A stretch of DNA of 64,000 bases from positions 2,719,748 to 2,783,747 of the forward strand of contig NZ_LT700212.1 in assembly GCF_900155435.1 (NCBI RefSeq), read 5' to 3'. This document shows positions 16,153-25,000 of this stretch, one piece after another (the stretch's first letter is position 1; each line of letters opens with the position of its first letter). The notes beneath the pieces were generated by a model that was not told the DNA's origin, searched no databases, and worked only from the letters and a program-made list of their open reading frames with translations. The DNA comes from Actinomyces provencensis (GTDB taxonomy: Bacteria; Actinomycetota; Actinomycetes; Actinomycetales; Actinomycetaceae). The position numbers and the translations under genes were made by a program.

Positions 16153-17892
16153 TCAGGCCGGAACCCCTGCGACCTCGGACGTCCGGGTGCGGCGGGTCGC
16201 GCTCATGTTGATGAGGAGGGTCGCGGTGAAGGACAGCCCAGTGGCGACCAGCATGGCGATGACCATGCCGAGTGCGTTGGTGGCGACGAAGGGCGCCATG
16301 ACGGCGGGCAGGTAGGCGGTCGCCTCGACACCCATGGCACCCACGACGGCTCCGCCGACGGTGGCTGCCCCGATGGCGGTCGCGAAGACGCGGCGGTCGG
16401 AGAACATGAACGGGTAGGACGCCTCGACGAAGGTCCCGAAGAAGAAGTTCACCGCGGCCCCCGATCCGGCCAGTGCGCGCTCACCGGAGCTGCGGGGTCG
16501 CACCACGTTCGCCAGTGTGATCCCCAGGCTCACCATGACGAGGCAGACCATGTCGATCGCCCCGAAGAAGCTGAACCCCTTCTGACCCATCTCCAGGAGG
16601 ACCAGCGGGAGGATCACGGAGTGGTAGACGCCCCCCATCAGGGCGAACCAGATGACGCCTCCGGCCAGTGCACCGGCCAGGACGGGGCTGAAGTCCAGTG
16701 CCGCCTGGATGCCGGTCTTGACGGCCTCGCCCAGCCAGTTGGTGGCCGGGGCGAGCAGGTAGTACACGAGCAGACCCGGCAGGAGACCTGCCAGACCCCC
16801 GGCGACGATGTTGGCGGTCGTGGCGGGGAAGCGGTGGGACAGGGTCCACCGGATCAGCCAGGATGCCAGCAGGCCCGCGAGGATGCCGGCGGCCAGGCCA
16901 CCCAGCAGCCCGCCCTTGGACGCCAGGATGCCTGCGACGGCACCGGCGACCATTCCGACCTCGTCCAGGGCCGAGACCTTGCGGGCAGCCACAGCGGCCA
17001 CGACGATCGGGAGCCCGGCGATGAGGACGTCGAAGACCTCACCCAGTCCTGACAGGACGGGGATCTTCGACGCCGCCAGGACCAGGGCGAGGGCGATGAA
17101 GGCGGGGATGGAGCCGACCATGATGCCGCGGATGGAGATGCGTCTCCACGCGGCGTCGTGGGTGCCGGCGTCCTCGCCGGTGGGGGAGAAGGGGTCGCCC
17201 TCGTGCGCGGTCCCCGTCCCACTGGTCCCCCGCTGGTCGGAGCCGGGCCCGGGGACACCTGCGTCGGGGACCTCGACGGGCGGGTGCCCCAGGACCGGGC
17301 GGTAGCGGACCTTCCAGTGGCGCGCGAGTCCGGAGACGTAGGCGACGGCCCGAGTGGTCGAGGTGGTGCCCGTGGTGCCGGAGACGGAGACGAGGTTGAG
17401 GCCCGCGCTCTCCGCCCGGGCGATGGAGGTGCCACCCGTTCCGGCGGCCGGGATCCCGGCCGCAGCCGCTGCCGTGACAGTGGCGGAGTTCGTGCCCGTC
17501 GGGTCGGCACTGACCAGCACGAGTGCGTCGACCTGGCCGACCTCCACGCGCTCGGCGAGGATCGAGTCCCTGGTCCGGGCTGCCTCGTTGACCTCTGCCA
17601 GCGTCCCCGAGACGGTGGGGACGGGGCGCCCCCCGGACAGTTCCCACAGCTGTGCGGGCGTGGAGTCACCGGCGGAGTCCATGGAGGCCTGCGCGGCGAC
17701 GAACTGGACCGTGACCAGCTGGAAGCCCGCCGCAGCCAGTTGGCGCTGGATCTCCCCGATCAGGCGTGCGGGGTCGTCTCCGCCCTGACTGCGCAGGTTC
17801 CCCCCGGAGCTGCCGATGACCGCGACCCGGCGGGGCCCACTGGGCCCCCCGCCCGTGGTCGTGCCGGTGCCTCCTGTGTGCCGCCTGCCCAT
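16153..17892 (-). CDS. PTS-type IIC membrane protein with an N-terminal extra domain
   Basis: 579 aa. Residues 1-25 are Gly/Thr-rich. Residues about 25-190 form a separate alpha/beta domain (RVAVIGSSGGN, ALVLVSADPTGTNSATV, IPAAGTGGTSIARAESAGLNLVSVSGTTGTT). A charged linker follows, then from about residue 245 some nine to ten membrane helices of the PTS_EIIC_2 type, including the conserved FVEASYPFMFSDRRVFATAIGAATVGGAVVGAMGV loop. IIC proteins carry sugar across the membrane during phosphorylation by IIB. No IIA, IIB or sugar gene is adjacent, so the substrate and even the transport role are open. It is divergent from the DUF2252 gene. Confidence 0.75.
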   Translation of the reverse strand: MGRRHTGGTGTTTGGGPSGPRRVAVIGSSGGNLRSQGGDDPARLIGEIQRQLAAAGFQLVTVQFVAAQASMDSAGDSTPAQLWELSGGRPVPTVSGTLAEVNEAARTRDSILAERVEVGQVDALVLVSADPTGTNSATVTAAAAAGIPAAGTGGTSIARAESAGLNLVSVSGTTGTTSTTRAVAYVSGLARHWKVRYRPVLGHPPVEVPDAGVPGPGSDQRGTSGTGTAHEGDPFSPTGEDAGTHDAAWRRISIRGIMVGSIPAFIALALVLAASKIPVLSGLGEVFDVLIAGLPIVVAAVAARKVSALDEVGMVAGAVAGILASKGGLLGGLAAGILAGLLASWLIRWTLSHRFPATTANIVAGGLAGLLPGLLVYYLLAPATNWLGEAVKTGIQAALDFSPVLAGALAGGVIWFALMGGVYHSVILPLVLLEMGQKGFSFFGAIDMVCLVMVSLGITLANVVRPRSSGERALAGSGAAVNFFFGTFVEASYPFMFSDRRVFATAIGAATVGGAVVGAMGVEATAYLPAVMAPFVATNALGMVIAMLVATGLSFTATLLINMSATRRTRTSEVAGVPA

Positions 17893-18056
17893 GTCCTGGC
17901 TCCCTGGTCAGTGTCCGCCGCGGTGGTGCGGCCGGGTGACGGCACCGATTCTGCCGTGAGTCGTCCGAGTCGCGGCGATCCGTCCACCGGTGGGGAACTG
18001 TCGCCGGAGGGGAGCTCCTGGCGTGTCCGGACACTGCCGGGGCGTGGATCACGGAG

Positions 18057-18068
18057 GACAATGGCCCC
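18057..18068 (+). promoter_or_regulatory. Leaderless promoter -10 box of the DUF2252 gene
   Basis: GACAAT (18057-18062) followed by six bases and then the ATG at 18069. The same GACAAT-N6-start arrangement is found on the minus strand before the antiporter gene (start 54566). Confidence 0.5.
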
Positions 18069-19457
18069 ATGACGGGAGTCCTGGGGATCGGCGCGTACGA
18101 GTCACTCGAGCAGTCACGGGAACGGGGACGCGGTGAACGCAAGTCCGTCCCGCGCTCGCGGCTGGCCGAGTTGGCACCCTCCCAGCGGGATCCCGTCGAC
18201 GTCCTCGTGGAGCAGAACGCTCCCCGGGTCCCCGACCTGGTCCCCCTGCGTTTCGCCTGCATGCTGGCCGATCCCTTCGCCTTCTACCGGGGGTCGGCGG
18301 CACTCATGGCCGAGGACCTCGCCGCCTCCCCCCACACCTCGCTGCGCGTGGTGGCGTGCGGGGACGCCCACGTCTCCAACTTCGGGGTCTACGCCTCCCC
18401 CGAGCGCGCCCTCGTCTTCGACCTCAACGACTTCGACGAGGTCGCCGTCGCACCGTGGGAGTGGGACCTCAAACGACTTGTCACCAGTGTCGTCATCGGA
18501 GCACGTCAGGCGGGACACGGTGCCGACCGGACCCGGGACCTCGCGGCGGCCACGGCACAGCAGTACGTGGACGCGTTGGACCGTGTCATGGAGATGGACG
18601 CGGTCTCGCGCTACTACCTCCACGCCCAACCCGAACCGGTGGCCCACAGTGTGCGTGGCGAGTTCGCCGACGTCATCGAGGAGACGGCCCGGCGCGCACG
18701 CCGGCGCACCTCGGAACGTGTGGTGCGCCGACTGACGGAGGTCGACGAGGGCGGCTCGGTGCGCTTCCGTGAGGACCCACCCGTCCTGTCCCATGTCGGG
18801 GACCGGGTGTGGCGCGCGGTCGCCGGGTCCTACAGGGCCTACCTGACCAGCGTCCCGCCGGACATCGCACTGCTGCTCAGCCACTTCCGCATCGTCGACA
18901 TCGTCCGACGCGTCGTGGGCGTGGGAAGTGTGGGGACACGCTGCTACCTGGCCCTGCTCGAAGGGTCCGCGGGGGAGGTGCTCGTCCTCCAGATCAAGGA
19001 GGCGCTGGCCTCGGTGCTGGTGACCAATGGGGGAAAGTCCCTGCCGGAGGTCTTCTCCCGCACGGTCCACCTCAACGGCCAGGGTGGCCGGGTGGTGGCC
19101 GGGCAGCGCATGCTCCAGGCGGTGTCCGATCCCTTCCTGGGCACCGCGCAGGCGGGGGGACGGGAGTTCTACGTGCGGCAGTTCCACGACATGAAGGGCT
19201 CCGTCGACACCGATGACCTGGACCTGGACGCCTTCACCGGGTACGCCCGTTCCTGCGCGGCCCTCCTGGCGCGGTCACACTCCCAGAGTCCGGACGCCGC
19301 GGCCGTGCTCGCCTACATCGGACAGGGACGAGGATTGGTCGAGGCCCTGGCCGACTTCTCGCTGGCGTACGCGGACAAGTCCCTGGAGGACTACGAGGTG
19401 GTGCGCACCGCGGCCCGGGAGGGACGCATCGAGGTCGCACCGGACGCTGCGCGCTGA
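18069..19457 (+). CDS. DUF2252 family protein
   Basis: 462 aa. Diagnostic blocks: RFACMLADPFAFYRGSAALMAEDL, VVACGDAHVSNFGVYASPERALVFDLNDFDEVAVAPWEWDLKRLVTSVVIGAR, then FYVRQFHDMKGSVD and ALLARSHSQSPD near the C-terminus. The GDAHVSNFG and DLNDFDE segments resemble kinase-like catalytic and metal-binding loops, and the family is distantly kinase-like (aminoglycoside phosphotransferase fold); the substrate is unknown. There is no SD and a GACAAT box 6 nt upstream, so it is probably leaderless. Full length. Confidence 0.92.
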   Translation: MTGVLGIGAYESLEQSRERGRGERKSVPRSRLAELAPSQRDPVDVLVEQNAPRVPDLVPLRFACMLADPFAFYRGSAALMAEDLAASPHTSLRVVACGDAHVSNFGVYASPERALVFDLNDFDEVAVAPWEWDLKRLVTSVVIGARQAGHGADRTRDLAAATAQQYVDALDRVMEMDAVSRYYLHAQPEPVAHSVRGEFADVIEETARRARRRTSERVVRRLTEVDEGGSVRFREDPPVLSHVGDRVWRAVAGSYRAYLTSVPPDIALLLSHFRIVDIVRRVVGVGSVGTRCYLALLEGSAGEVLVLQIKEALASVLVTNGGKSLPEVFSRTVHLNGQGGRVVAGQRMLQAVSDPFLGTAQAGGREFYVRQFHDMKGSVDTDDLDLDAFTGYARSCAALLARSHSQSPDAAAVLAYIGQGRGLVEALADFSLAYADKSLEDYEVVRTAAREGRIEVAPDAAR

Positions 19458-19578
19458 GGTGCGTGCCGGGGTGCGCGTCGGACTGCACGCCGGGGCGCGC
19501 GGGTCCTCCCGGTGACGGCCACCTCGCATCGGGACTGTCAAGGGACGGAGGGAGGACGTCGGACTGAGGCAAGCCTTC

Positions 19579-19602
19579 TATTATCTGCGCATGGACGCAG
19601 AT
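19579..19602 (+). promoter_or_regulatory. Promoter and ArsR operator overlapping the start codon
   Basis: TATTAT (19579-19584) is a good -10 box with initiation expected at the A of the ATG (19591), so the message is leaderless. A perfect 7-bp dyad ATCTGCG-N6-CGCAGAT (19583-19602) covers the -10 end and start codon, the size and place expected of an ArsR/SmtB site. Confidence 0.75.
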
Positions 19603-20055
19603 TCGAGGACGGGCCGTCCCGCACCCGATGACCTGGACGACGAGCACATCGCCCTGGCGACAGAAGTCTTCACACTCCTCTCCGACGAGACCCGGGTACG
19701 ACTCGTCCTCGCCCTCGAGAACGGCGAGATGACGGTCGGAGCACTCGCACAGCGCGTGGGCAGACCACCCACCGCCGTGTCACAGCACCTCGCGAAGCTG
19801 CGATGGGCGCGGGTGGTCGCCACCCGGCAGGAGGGCACCCGTGTCCACTACCGCCTCGTCGACGAGCATGCCCGGACCCTCATCCACCAGGCCCTCTTCC
19901 AGGCCGAGCACATGGTGGACGAACTGCCGGCCCACCACCGGCGCCGAAGCGCCCAGGGCGTGCGCGGGGTGCGCGCGGACGAGGGCGGACCCGCCGACGC
20001 ACCCGACCTCGTACCGGCGCACGACGCACACGGAGGAGCATCCACATGGGCGTGA
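19591..20055 (+). CDS. ArsR/SmtB-family metal-responsive repressor
   Basis: 154 aa. The winged HTH reads ALATEVFTLLSDETRVRLVLALENGEMTVGALAQRVGRPPTAVSQHLAKLRWARVVATRQEGTRVHYRLVDEH. There is no cysteine in the recognition helix (no ELCVCDL), so the metal site is not of the alpha3 ArsR/CadC type. Histidines at the C-terminal helix (HARTLIHQALFQAEHMVDELPAHHRR) suggest an alpha5-type site as in zinc/nickel sensors. It overlaps the P-type ATPase start by 10 bp, giving a coupled two-gene metal-resistance operon repressed through the dyad over its own start. Confidence 0.93.
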   Translation: MDADSRTGRPAPDDLDDEHIALATEVFTLLSDETRVRLVLALENGEMTVGALAQRVGRPPTAVSQHLAKLRWARVVATRQEGTRVHYRLVDEHARTLIHQALFQAEHMVDELPAHHRRRSAQGVRGVRADEGGPADAPDLVPAHDAHGGASTWA

Positions 20056-22001
20056 CGCCGACACCGGTCCCCTCCCCCCGGCCCGGACCCGGGGAAACGG
20101 GCAGCGCGACGGTCGGGCAGGCGGAGTCGACCCCCACCCACCGACCGGTCACCGCCGCGGGCCCCGGGGACGAGCCCGGCCTGTGGCAGCGCATCGACCG
20201 CACCGACCTGGCGCGCACACTCTCGGTGGCCGCCTGCGCGGTGGCGGTCGGCGTGGCCCACGTCCTGGGTGCCTCGCGCTGGGTGCTGGCACCCGTGTCC
20301 GTGGTGGCCCTCGTTGCCGGGTGCTGGCCGATCCTCGTCGAGGCCTGGGAGGACGTGAAGGCCCGACGCATGAGCATGGAGCTGTCCATGCTCATCGCCA
20401 TCGCCGCTGCCGCCGCCATCGGTGAGTGGACGACGGCGCTCGTCATCACCACCTTCGTCCTGGCTGCGGAGATCCTGGAGGACCTCTCCATGGACCGGGG
20501 CCGTGACGCGCTGTCCGACCTCATGTCCTTCCTCCCCGCCACGGTGCGTGTGCGCAGGGGCACCTCCCAGGTGGAGATCCCCCTGACGGAGGTCCGACCG
20601 GGAATGGTCGTCGTGGTGGAGCCGGGCTCCCGGGTCCCTGTGGACGGCACGGTGCTCGCCGGCTCGGCCAGCCTCGACCAGTCCCGACTGACCGGGGAGT
20701 CCCTCCCGGTGGACGTGCAGGTCGGTGACACGGTCCTGGCCGGCTCCATCGCGGTGGCAGGGGCCCTGGAGGTCACGACCCGGCGCGCGGGCGAGGACTC
20801 CACCTTCGGCCAGATCATCGCCACCGTCCGGGAGGCCCAGGAGTCCCGGGCCCCGGTCCAGCGCCTCGCGGACCGCCTGGCCGGCATCCTGGTGTTCATC
20901 GCCCTGGGTGCGGCGCTGGTGACGTTCCTGGTCACCCGCGATGCGCGGGCCACGATCTCGGTGGTCATCGTCGCCGGCGCCTGCGGGATCGCTGCGGGCA
21001 CGCCACTGGCGATCCTCGCCTCCATCGCGCGCGCCGCACGGGCGGGCGCCTTCGTGCGCGACGGGACCCACCTGGAGGTCCTCTCCGGTGTGGACACCGT
21101 GGTCCTGGACAAGACCGGCACCCTCACGCTCGGGCAGGCCCGGGTGGTCGACGTCCGCCCCGCACCCGGCGTCGACGAGGGCGACCTGCTGGCCCTCGCG
21201 GCGGGCGCCGAATGGCACTCGGAGCACCCGGTGGGTCGGGCGATCACCGACCGGGCCGAGGAACTCGGTGTCACCGTGCCGGTCCCCGGGAGCGCGGAGC
21301 ACGTGCCCGGGATGGGCGTGACGGCACGGGTCGGGAGGCACGAGGTGTGCGTGGGCAGCGCGCGACTGGTGTCGGACGCACCGCAGGAGTCGGGCCCGGC
21401 GGGGGCCAGTCCCGTGCACGTCGCGGTGGACGGGGTGTGGGCAGGCACCCTGTGGGTCGCCGACCAGCTGCGGGAGGGAGCTGCGCGCTGCGTGTCCGAC
21501 CTGCGTTCCCTGGGGTTGAGGGTCCTCATGCTCACCGGCGACACCGAGCAGACTGCCCGCGCGACCGCGCGAGACGTCGGGATCACCGAGGTCCGCGCCG
21601 GCCTCCTGCCCGCGGACAAGCATGCGGTGGTGGGACAGGAACGCGCCGCCGGGCACGTCGTCGCCATGGTCGGGGACGGTGTCAATGACGCCCCGGCGCT
21701 CGCGGTCGCCGACGTGGGCATCGCCATCGGTTCGGGGACGGATGTGGCCCGCGAGAGTGCGGACGTCGTCCTCATCAGCTCCGACCTGGGGGACCTGGTC
21801 ACCCTGGTGCGCACCGCGCGCCGGGCCCGGCGCACGATCATGGTGAACTTCGTGGGCACGCTGGTCGTGGACGCGGTGGGCATGGTGCTGGCCGCCTCCG
21901 GGGTGCTGGGGCCGGTGGCGGCGGCAGTGGTGCACGTCGGCTCGGAGTCGGCCTTCATCCTCAACTCCGCACGACTGGTCCCCGGTCGCGCACGGCGCTG
22001 A
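20046..22001 (+). CDS. P1B-type metal-transporting ATPase (unusual membrane motif)
   Basis: 651 aa from ATG 20046. All catalytic motifs are present: TGES in the actuator domain, DKTGTLT with phospho-Asp D355, the P1B hallmark SEHPVGRAI, MLTGD and MVGDGVNDAPAL. There is no N-terminal HMA metal-binding domain; the N-terminus is a Pro/Thr-rich tail. The transmembrane CPC/SPC signature is replaced by GACGIAAGTP (single C313), and the last helix reads VVHVGSESAFILNSARL. This marks a subgroup with uncertain metal. With the His-rich ArsR partner, zinc, cadmium, nickel or cobalt export is most likely. Confidence 0.9.
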   Translation: MGVTPTPVPSPRPGPGETGSATVGQAESTPTHRPVTAAGPGDEPGLWQRIDRTDLARTLSVAACAVAVGVAHVLGASRWVLAPVSVVALVAGCWPILVEAWEDVKARRMSMELSMLIAIAAAAAIGEWTTALVITTFVLAAEILEDLSMDRGRDALSDLMSFLPATVRVRRGTSQVEIPLTEVRPGMVVVVEPGSRVPVDGTVLAGSASLDQSRLTGESLPVDVQVGDTVLAGSIAVAGALEVTTRRAGEDSTFGQIIATVREAQESRAPVQRLADRLAGILVFIALGAALVTFLVTRDARATISVVIVAGACGIAAGTPLAILASIARAARAGAFVRDGTHLEVLSGVDTVVLDKTGTLTLGQARVVDVRPAPGVDEGDLLALAAGAEWHSEHPVGRAITDRAEELGVTVPVPGSAEHVPGMGVTARVGRHEVCVGSARLVSDAPQESGPAGASPVHVAVDGVWAGTLWVADQLREGAARCVSDLRSLGLRVLMLTGDTEQTARATARDVGITEVRAGLLPADKHAVVGQERAAGHVVAMVGDGVNDAPALAVADVGIAIGSGTDVARESADVVLISSDLGDLVTLVRTARRARRTIMVNFVGTLVVDAVGMVLAASGVLGPVAAAVVHVGSESAFILNSARLVPGRARR

Positions 22002-22051
22002 AGGCTGGAATGCTCATGTGAGGGACGCCACCTCCAGGGAAGGACACTCCC

Positions 22052-22543
22052 ATGACGCACTCCGTGCACCAGCGACTGCGACGTCACGTTCCCGGGCGTC
22101 ACGACGACCGCGACCGGGACAGTGACCGCGACCGGGACGACCACCGCGTCGGTCCGGTGGGACACCACTTCACCCGGCTGGTGACACGTGTGGCGCTCGG
22201 CTCGATGCTGGTGTTCACCGGCACCAGTCACCTCACGTGGGCGCGTGAGGAGTTCCGGGCGCAGGTCCCCGAGTCCGTGCCCCTGGACGTGGACACGACC
22301 GTGCTCGTCTCGGGCGTGGTCGAGATCGCCCTGGGGTCCGCCCTCGTCGCCGTCCCCCGCCGTCACCGCCGCCACCTGGGCCGACTCGCAGCCCTCTTCT
22401 TCGTCGGGGTCCTCCCGGGCAACCTCTCCCAGTTCCTGCACGCCCGTGACGGTTTCGGACTGGACACCGATGCCAAGCGACTTGCGCGGCTGTTCCTCCA
22501 ACCCGTCCTGGTCTGGTCGGCCCTGTACGCCACCCGTGACTGA
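22052..22543 (+). CDS. Small DoxX-like membrane protein
   Basis: 163 aa. The first 40 residues are extremely charged, including DRDRDSDRDRDD encoded by two 15-bp repeats (22106-22120 and 22124-22138). Four hydrophobic segments follow (VALGSMLVFTGTSHLTWAR, TTVLVSGVVEIALGSALVAV, RLAALFFVGVLPGNLSQFLH, LFLQPVLVWSALYA), in the DoxX/DUF417-like pattern with the TSHLTWAR loop. It starts 50 bp after the ATPase stop, so it may belong to the same transcript, but nothing ties it to metal transport. Confidence 0.7.
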   Translation: MTHSVHQRLRRHVPGRHDDRDRDSDRDRDDHRVGPVGHHFTRLVTRVALGSMLVFTGTSHLTWAREEFRAQVPESVPLDVDTTVLVSGVVEIALGSALVAVPRRHRRHLGRLAALFFVGVLPGNLSQFLHARDGFGLDTDAKRLARLFLQPVLVWSALYATRD

Positions 22544-22647
22544 ACCCGGTCCCCCGTCCTCGCTTCCGTGGGACGCCCTCGCGGAAGTGACTTGGTGAAG
22601 TCCATACTCGGTGCAGGAGGACTCCATACCGAGGGGAGCGTGTCCAC

Positions 22648-23832
22648 ATGCCGCAGATCTCCGCACTGGTCCGCTCCGTGCCGCCCTCGGGGATCCGGCG
22701 CATCTTCGAGCTCTCGGGCACCATGGACGACGCCATCAAGCTGTCCGTGGGGGAACCGCAGTGGGAGGTGGCCCCCCACATCCGTGAGGCGGCCGCCCGG
22801 GCCTGGGTCGACGACTTCACCGGGTACACCCACAACTCCGGGATCCTGCCCCTGAGGGAGGCCATCGTCGACAAGTTGGCCCGCGCCAATGTCTACGCGG
22901 TCGACGTCGACCGGGTGCACGTGACGGCGGGTGGGTCCCAGGCCCTCCACCTGGCGATGGTGATGACGCTGTCCCCGGGGGAGGAGGTCCTCATCCCCGA
23001 CCCCGGCTACTCGACCTTCGCCATGGCGCCGAGGTTGGTGGGGGCGGTGCCCGTGCCCTACCCGTTGAGGGCCCGCGACGACTTCATGCCTGACATCGAT
23101 GTCCTGGAGGGCCTGGTCACCCCGCGCACCCGCGCGATCGTCGTCAACAGTCCCTCCAACCCGCTGGGGGTGGTCTACCCGCGCACGGTCATGCAGGCGC
23201 TGGTGGACTTCGCTGCCCGCCACGACCTGTGGGTCATCAGTGACGAGGTCTACGAGGCCCTCACCTACGACCCGGGCTTCACCAGTGCCGCCGCCCTGGA
23301 CCCCGATCGCGTCATCGGCGTGTACTCCCTGTCCAAGACCTATGCGCTCACGGGTGGCCGCATCGGGTACCTGGTGACCCCTTCGGGCCTGGCCGAACGG
23401 GTCCGGGCGGCGCAGGAGGCGATCGCCAGCTGTGTCAACGCCCCCGCCCAGGTCGCCGCGCTCGCCGCCCTGACCGGGAGCCAGGACATGGTGGCGGCAT
23501 CCCGTGCGCACTACGTCGCCAACCGGGACGCGGCCTCCGCTCTGCTCAGCGCGCGCGGGATCCCCCACCTCCGCCCCGGGGGCGCCTTCTACCTGTGGAT
23601 CGACGTCTCCCACGCCAGCCGCGGCGACGTCGCGGCGTGGGCGGAGCGCTTCCTCATGGAGCAGCGTGTGGCGGTTGCACCGGGATCGGCCTTCGGTGCG
23701 CGCGGGGAGGGCTGGGTGCGGGTCTGCTACGCGGGGGACACCGCTCCACTGCTCGAGGCACTGGGCAGGTTGCCCGCACCGGGGGACGGGGAGCCCCGGG
23801 CGGACACCGTTCGGGAGATGTCGCACGCATGA
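22648..23832 (+). CDS. PLP-dependent class I/II aminotransferase
   Basis: 394 aa, fold type I. GxGxxxLREA-like GYTHNSGILPLREAI near residue 60, VTAGGSQALHLAMVMTLSPGEEVLIPDPGY, IVVNSPSNPLGVVY (Asn contacting PLP), WVISDEVYEALTY (Asp/Tyr) and the PLP lysine K230 in YSLSKTYALTGGRIGY. The arginine binding the substrate carboxylate lies near the end (GWVRVCYAG). The pattern is that of aspartate-type aminotransferases with broad substrates; the exact amino donor cannot be read. It stands alone, with a 277-bp gap before the next gene. Confidence 0.93.
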   Translation: MPQISALVRSVPPSGIRRIFELSGTMDDAIKLSVGEPQWEVAPHIREAAARAWVDDFTGYTHNSGILPLREAIVDKLARANVYAVDVDRVHVTAGGSQALHLAMVMTLSPGEEVLIPDPGYSTFAMAPRLVGAVPVPYPLRARDDFMPDIDVLEGLVTPRTRAIVVNSPSNPLGVVYPRTVMQALVDFAARHDLWVISDEVYEALTYDPGFTSAAALDPDRVIGVYSLSKTYALTGGRIGYLVTPSGLAERVRAAQEAIASCVNAPAQVAALAALTGSQDMVAASRAHYVANRDAASALLSARGIPHLRPGGAFYLWIDVSHASRGDVAAWAERFLMEQRVAVAPGSAFGARGEGWVRVCYAGDTAPLLEALGRLPAPGDGEPRADTVREMSHA

Positions 23833-24109
23833 GGTGGCCCCGCAGCGCTGCGCCCGGGGCGCAGGGTCGACTGTCCGCCGGAGGGGCCCCAGGTGCGGAG
23901 GGGCGGTCGGAGCCCGCGGGAGGACCCCTGTCGGGACCGGGAGCCGCGGTCCCCGCACGGGAGGCCCACGGGAAGCTCCTGCGGCGGCGCCGCCCTACGA
24001 TGGTTGGAGCCCTGCCTCCCGCTGCCCGTGGGGTGTGCGGGACCGAGCTCCCCGCAGGGGGGCTCCCCACCACGGCCTGCGTCGTTGCGGCCCGTCGAAA
24101 GGGATCGTC

Positions 24110-24994
24110 ATGAGCACCTGTCTCCTCGTCTCACCCGTCGAGGCCGCCGACCCGGCAGGCACCGAGGATCGTCTCCACGTCGTGGATGCGGCCGACCCCA
24201 GGGTGTCCGTGCTGGACCTCGGTGTCACCCGTGGGGACGGCATCTTCGAGGTCCTCGGCGTCGTGGAGGGTCGCCCCCAGGCCGTCGGGGCGCACCTGCG
24301 CCGACTGGCCAACTCCGCGGCCATGCTCGACCTGCCCGTCCTGGACCTCACCGCGATCCGTGCGGCCGTCCTCCGTGCCGTCGCGCTCAGCGAGCCCGTC
24401 CCGGAGCTGCTGGTCAAGGTCGTCGTCACCCGTGGGGTGGAGGATGCCCAGCCCCCCGCCGCCACCTGCTGGGTGATCGCCCTGCCCGCAGCGGACCACG
24501 GCGCGGAGCGCCACGAGGGTGTCTCCGTGGTCCTCCTCGACCGGGGCTACCCCCACGACATCTCCTCCCGTGCCCCCTGGCTGCTGACGGGGGCCAAGAC
24601 ACTGTCCTACGCGGTCAACAAGGCCGTCCTGCGCGAGGCGGCGAGGCGTGGCGCCGACGACGTCGTCTTCACCAGCTCCGACGGCTACGTCCTGGAGGGG
24701 CCGACCTCCACCCTGATCGCGCGCTTCGGCAGGCACATCTGGACCCCGGCCATTGCCCAGGGACTGCTGCCCGGCACCACCCAGGCCAGCGCCTTCGAGT
24801 TCTTCGCCGCCCGGGGGTTCTCGACGTCGGAGGTCCTGCTGCGCACCGGGCAGCTCCCCGACGCCGACGCTCTCTGGTTGGCGTCCTCGGTGCGGATGCT
24901 GGCCCCGGTCCGTGAGGTCGACGGGTGGGCAGTGCCGGTGGACCACGAGCTCTCCGACGCGGCGAACGAGTTCCTGCTGGGTCGCGGCGAGTAG
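24110..24994 (+). CDS. Class IV aminotransferase / aminodeoxychorismate lyase
   Basis: 294 aa from ATG 24110; the frame is open further upstream without RBS. Fold type IV motifs: VLDLGVTRGDGIFEVLGVVEGRPQAVGAHLRRLANSA, the PLP lysine K163 in WLLTGAKTLSYAVNKAVLREA, DDVVFTSSDGYVLEGPTSTLIA and ALWLASSVRMLAPVREVDG. The lineage covers PabC (4-aminobenzoate for folate) and branched-chain or D-amino acid aminotransferases; the TGAKTLSYAVN and GPTSTL blocks fit the PabC-like group of actinobacteria, but no pabA/pabB is adjacent. A rhomboid-like gene follows 6 bp later. Confidence 0.88.
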   Translation: MSTCLLVSPVEAADPAGTEDRLHVVDAADPRVSVLDLGVTRGDGIFEVLGVVEGRPQAVGAHLRRLANSAAMLDLPVLDLTAIRAAVLRAVALSEPVPELLVKVVVTRGVEDAQPPAATCWVIALPAADHGAERHEGVSVVLLDRGYPHDISSRAPWLLTGAKTLSYAVNKAVLREAARRGADDVVFTSSDGYVLEGPTSTLIARFGRHIWTPAIAQGLLPGTTQASAFEFFAARGFSTSEVLLRTGQLPDADALWLASSVRMLAPVREVDGWAVPVDHELSDAANEFLLGRGE

Positions 24995-25000
24995 GGCGAC

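Noticed and set aside
19880..22666. 928-aa minus-strand frame opposite the ArsR/ATPase operon
   Set aside because: Composition is Arg/Ser/Thr/Ala-rich with no domain, and the opposite strand holds two well-supported genes.
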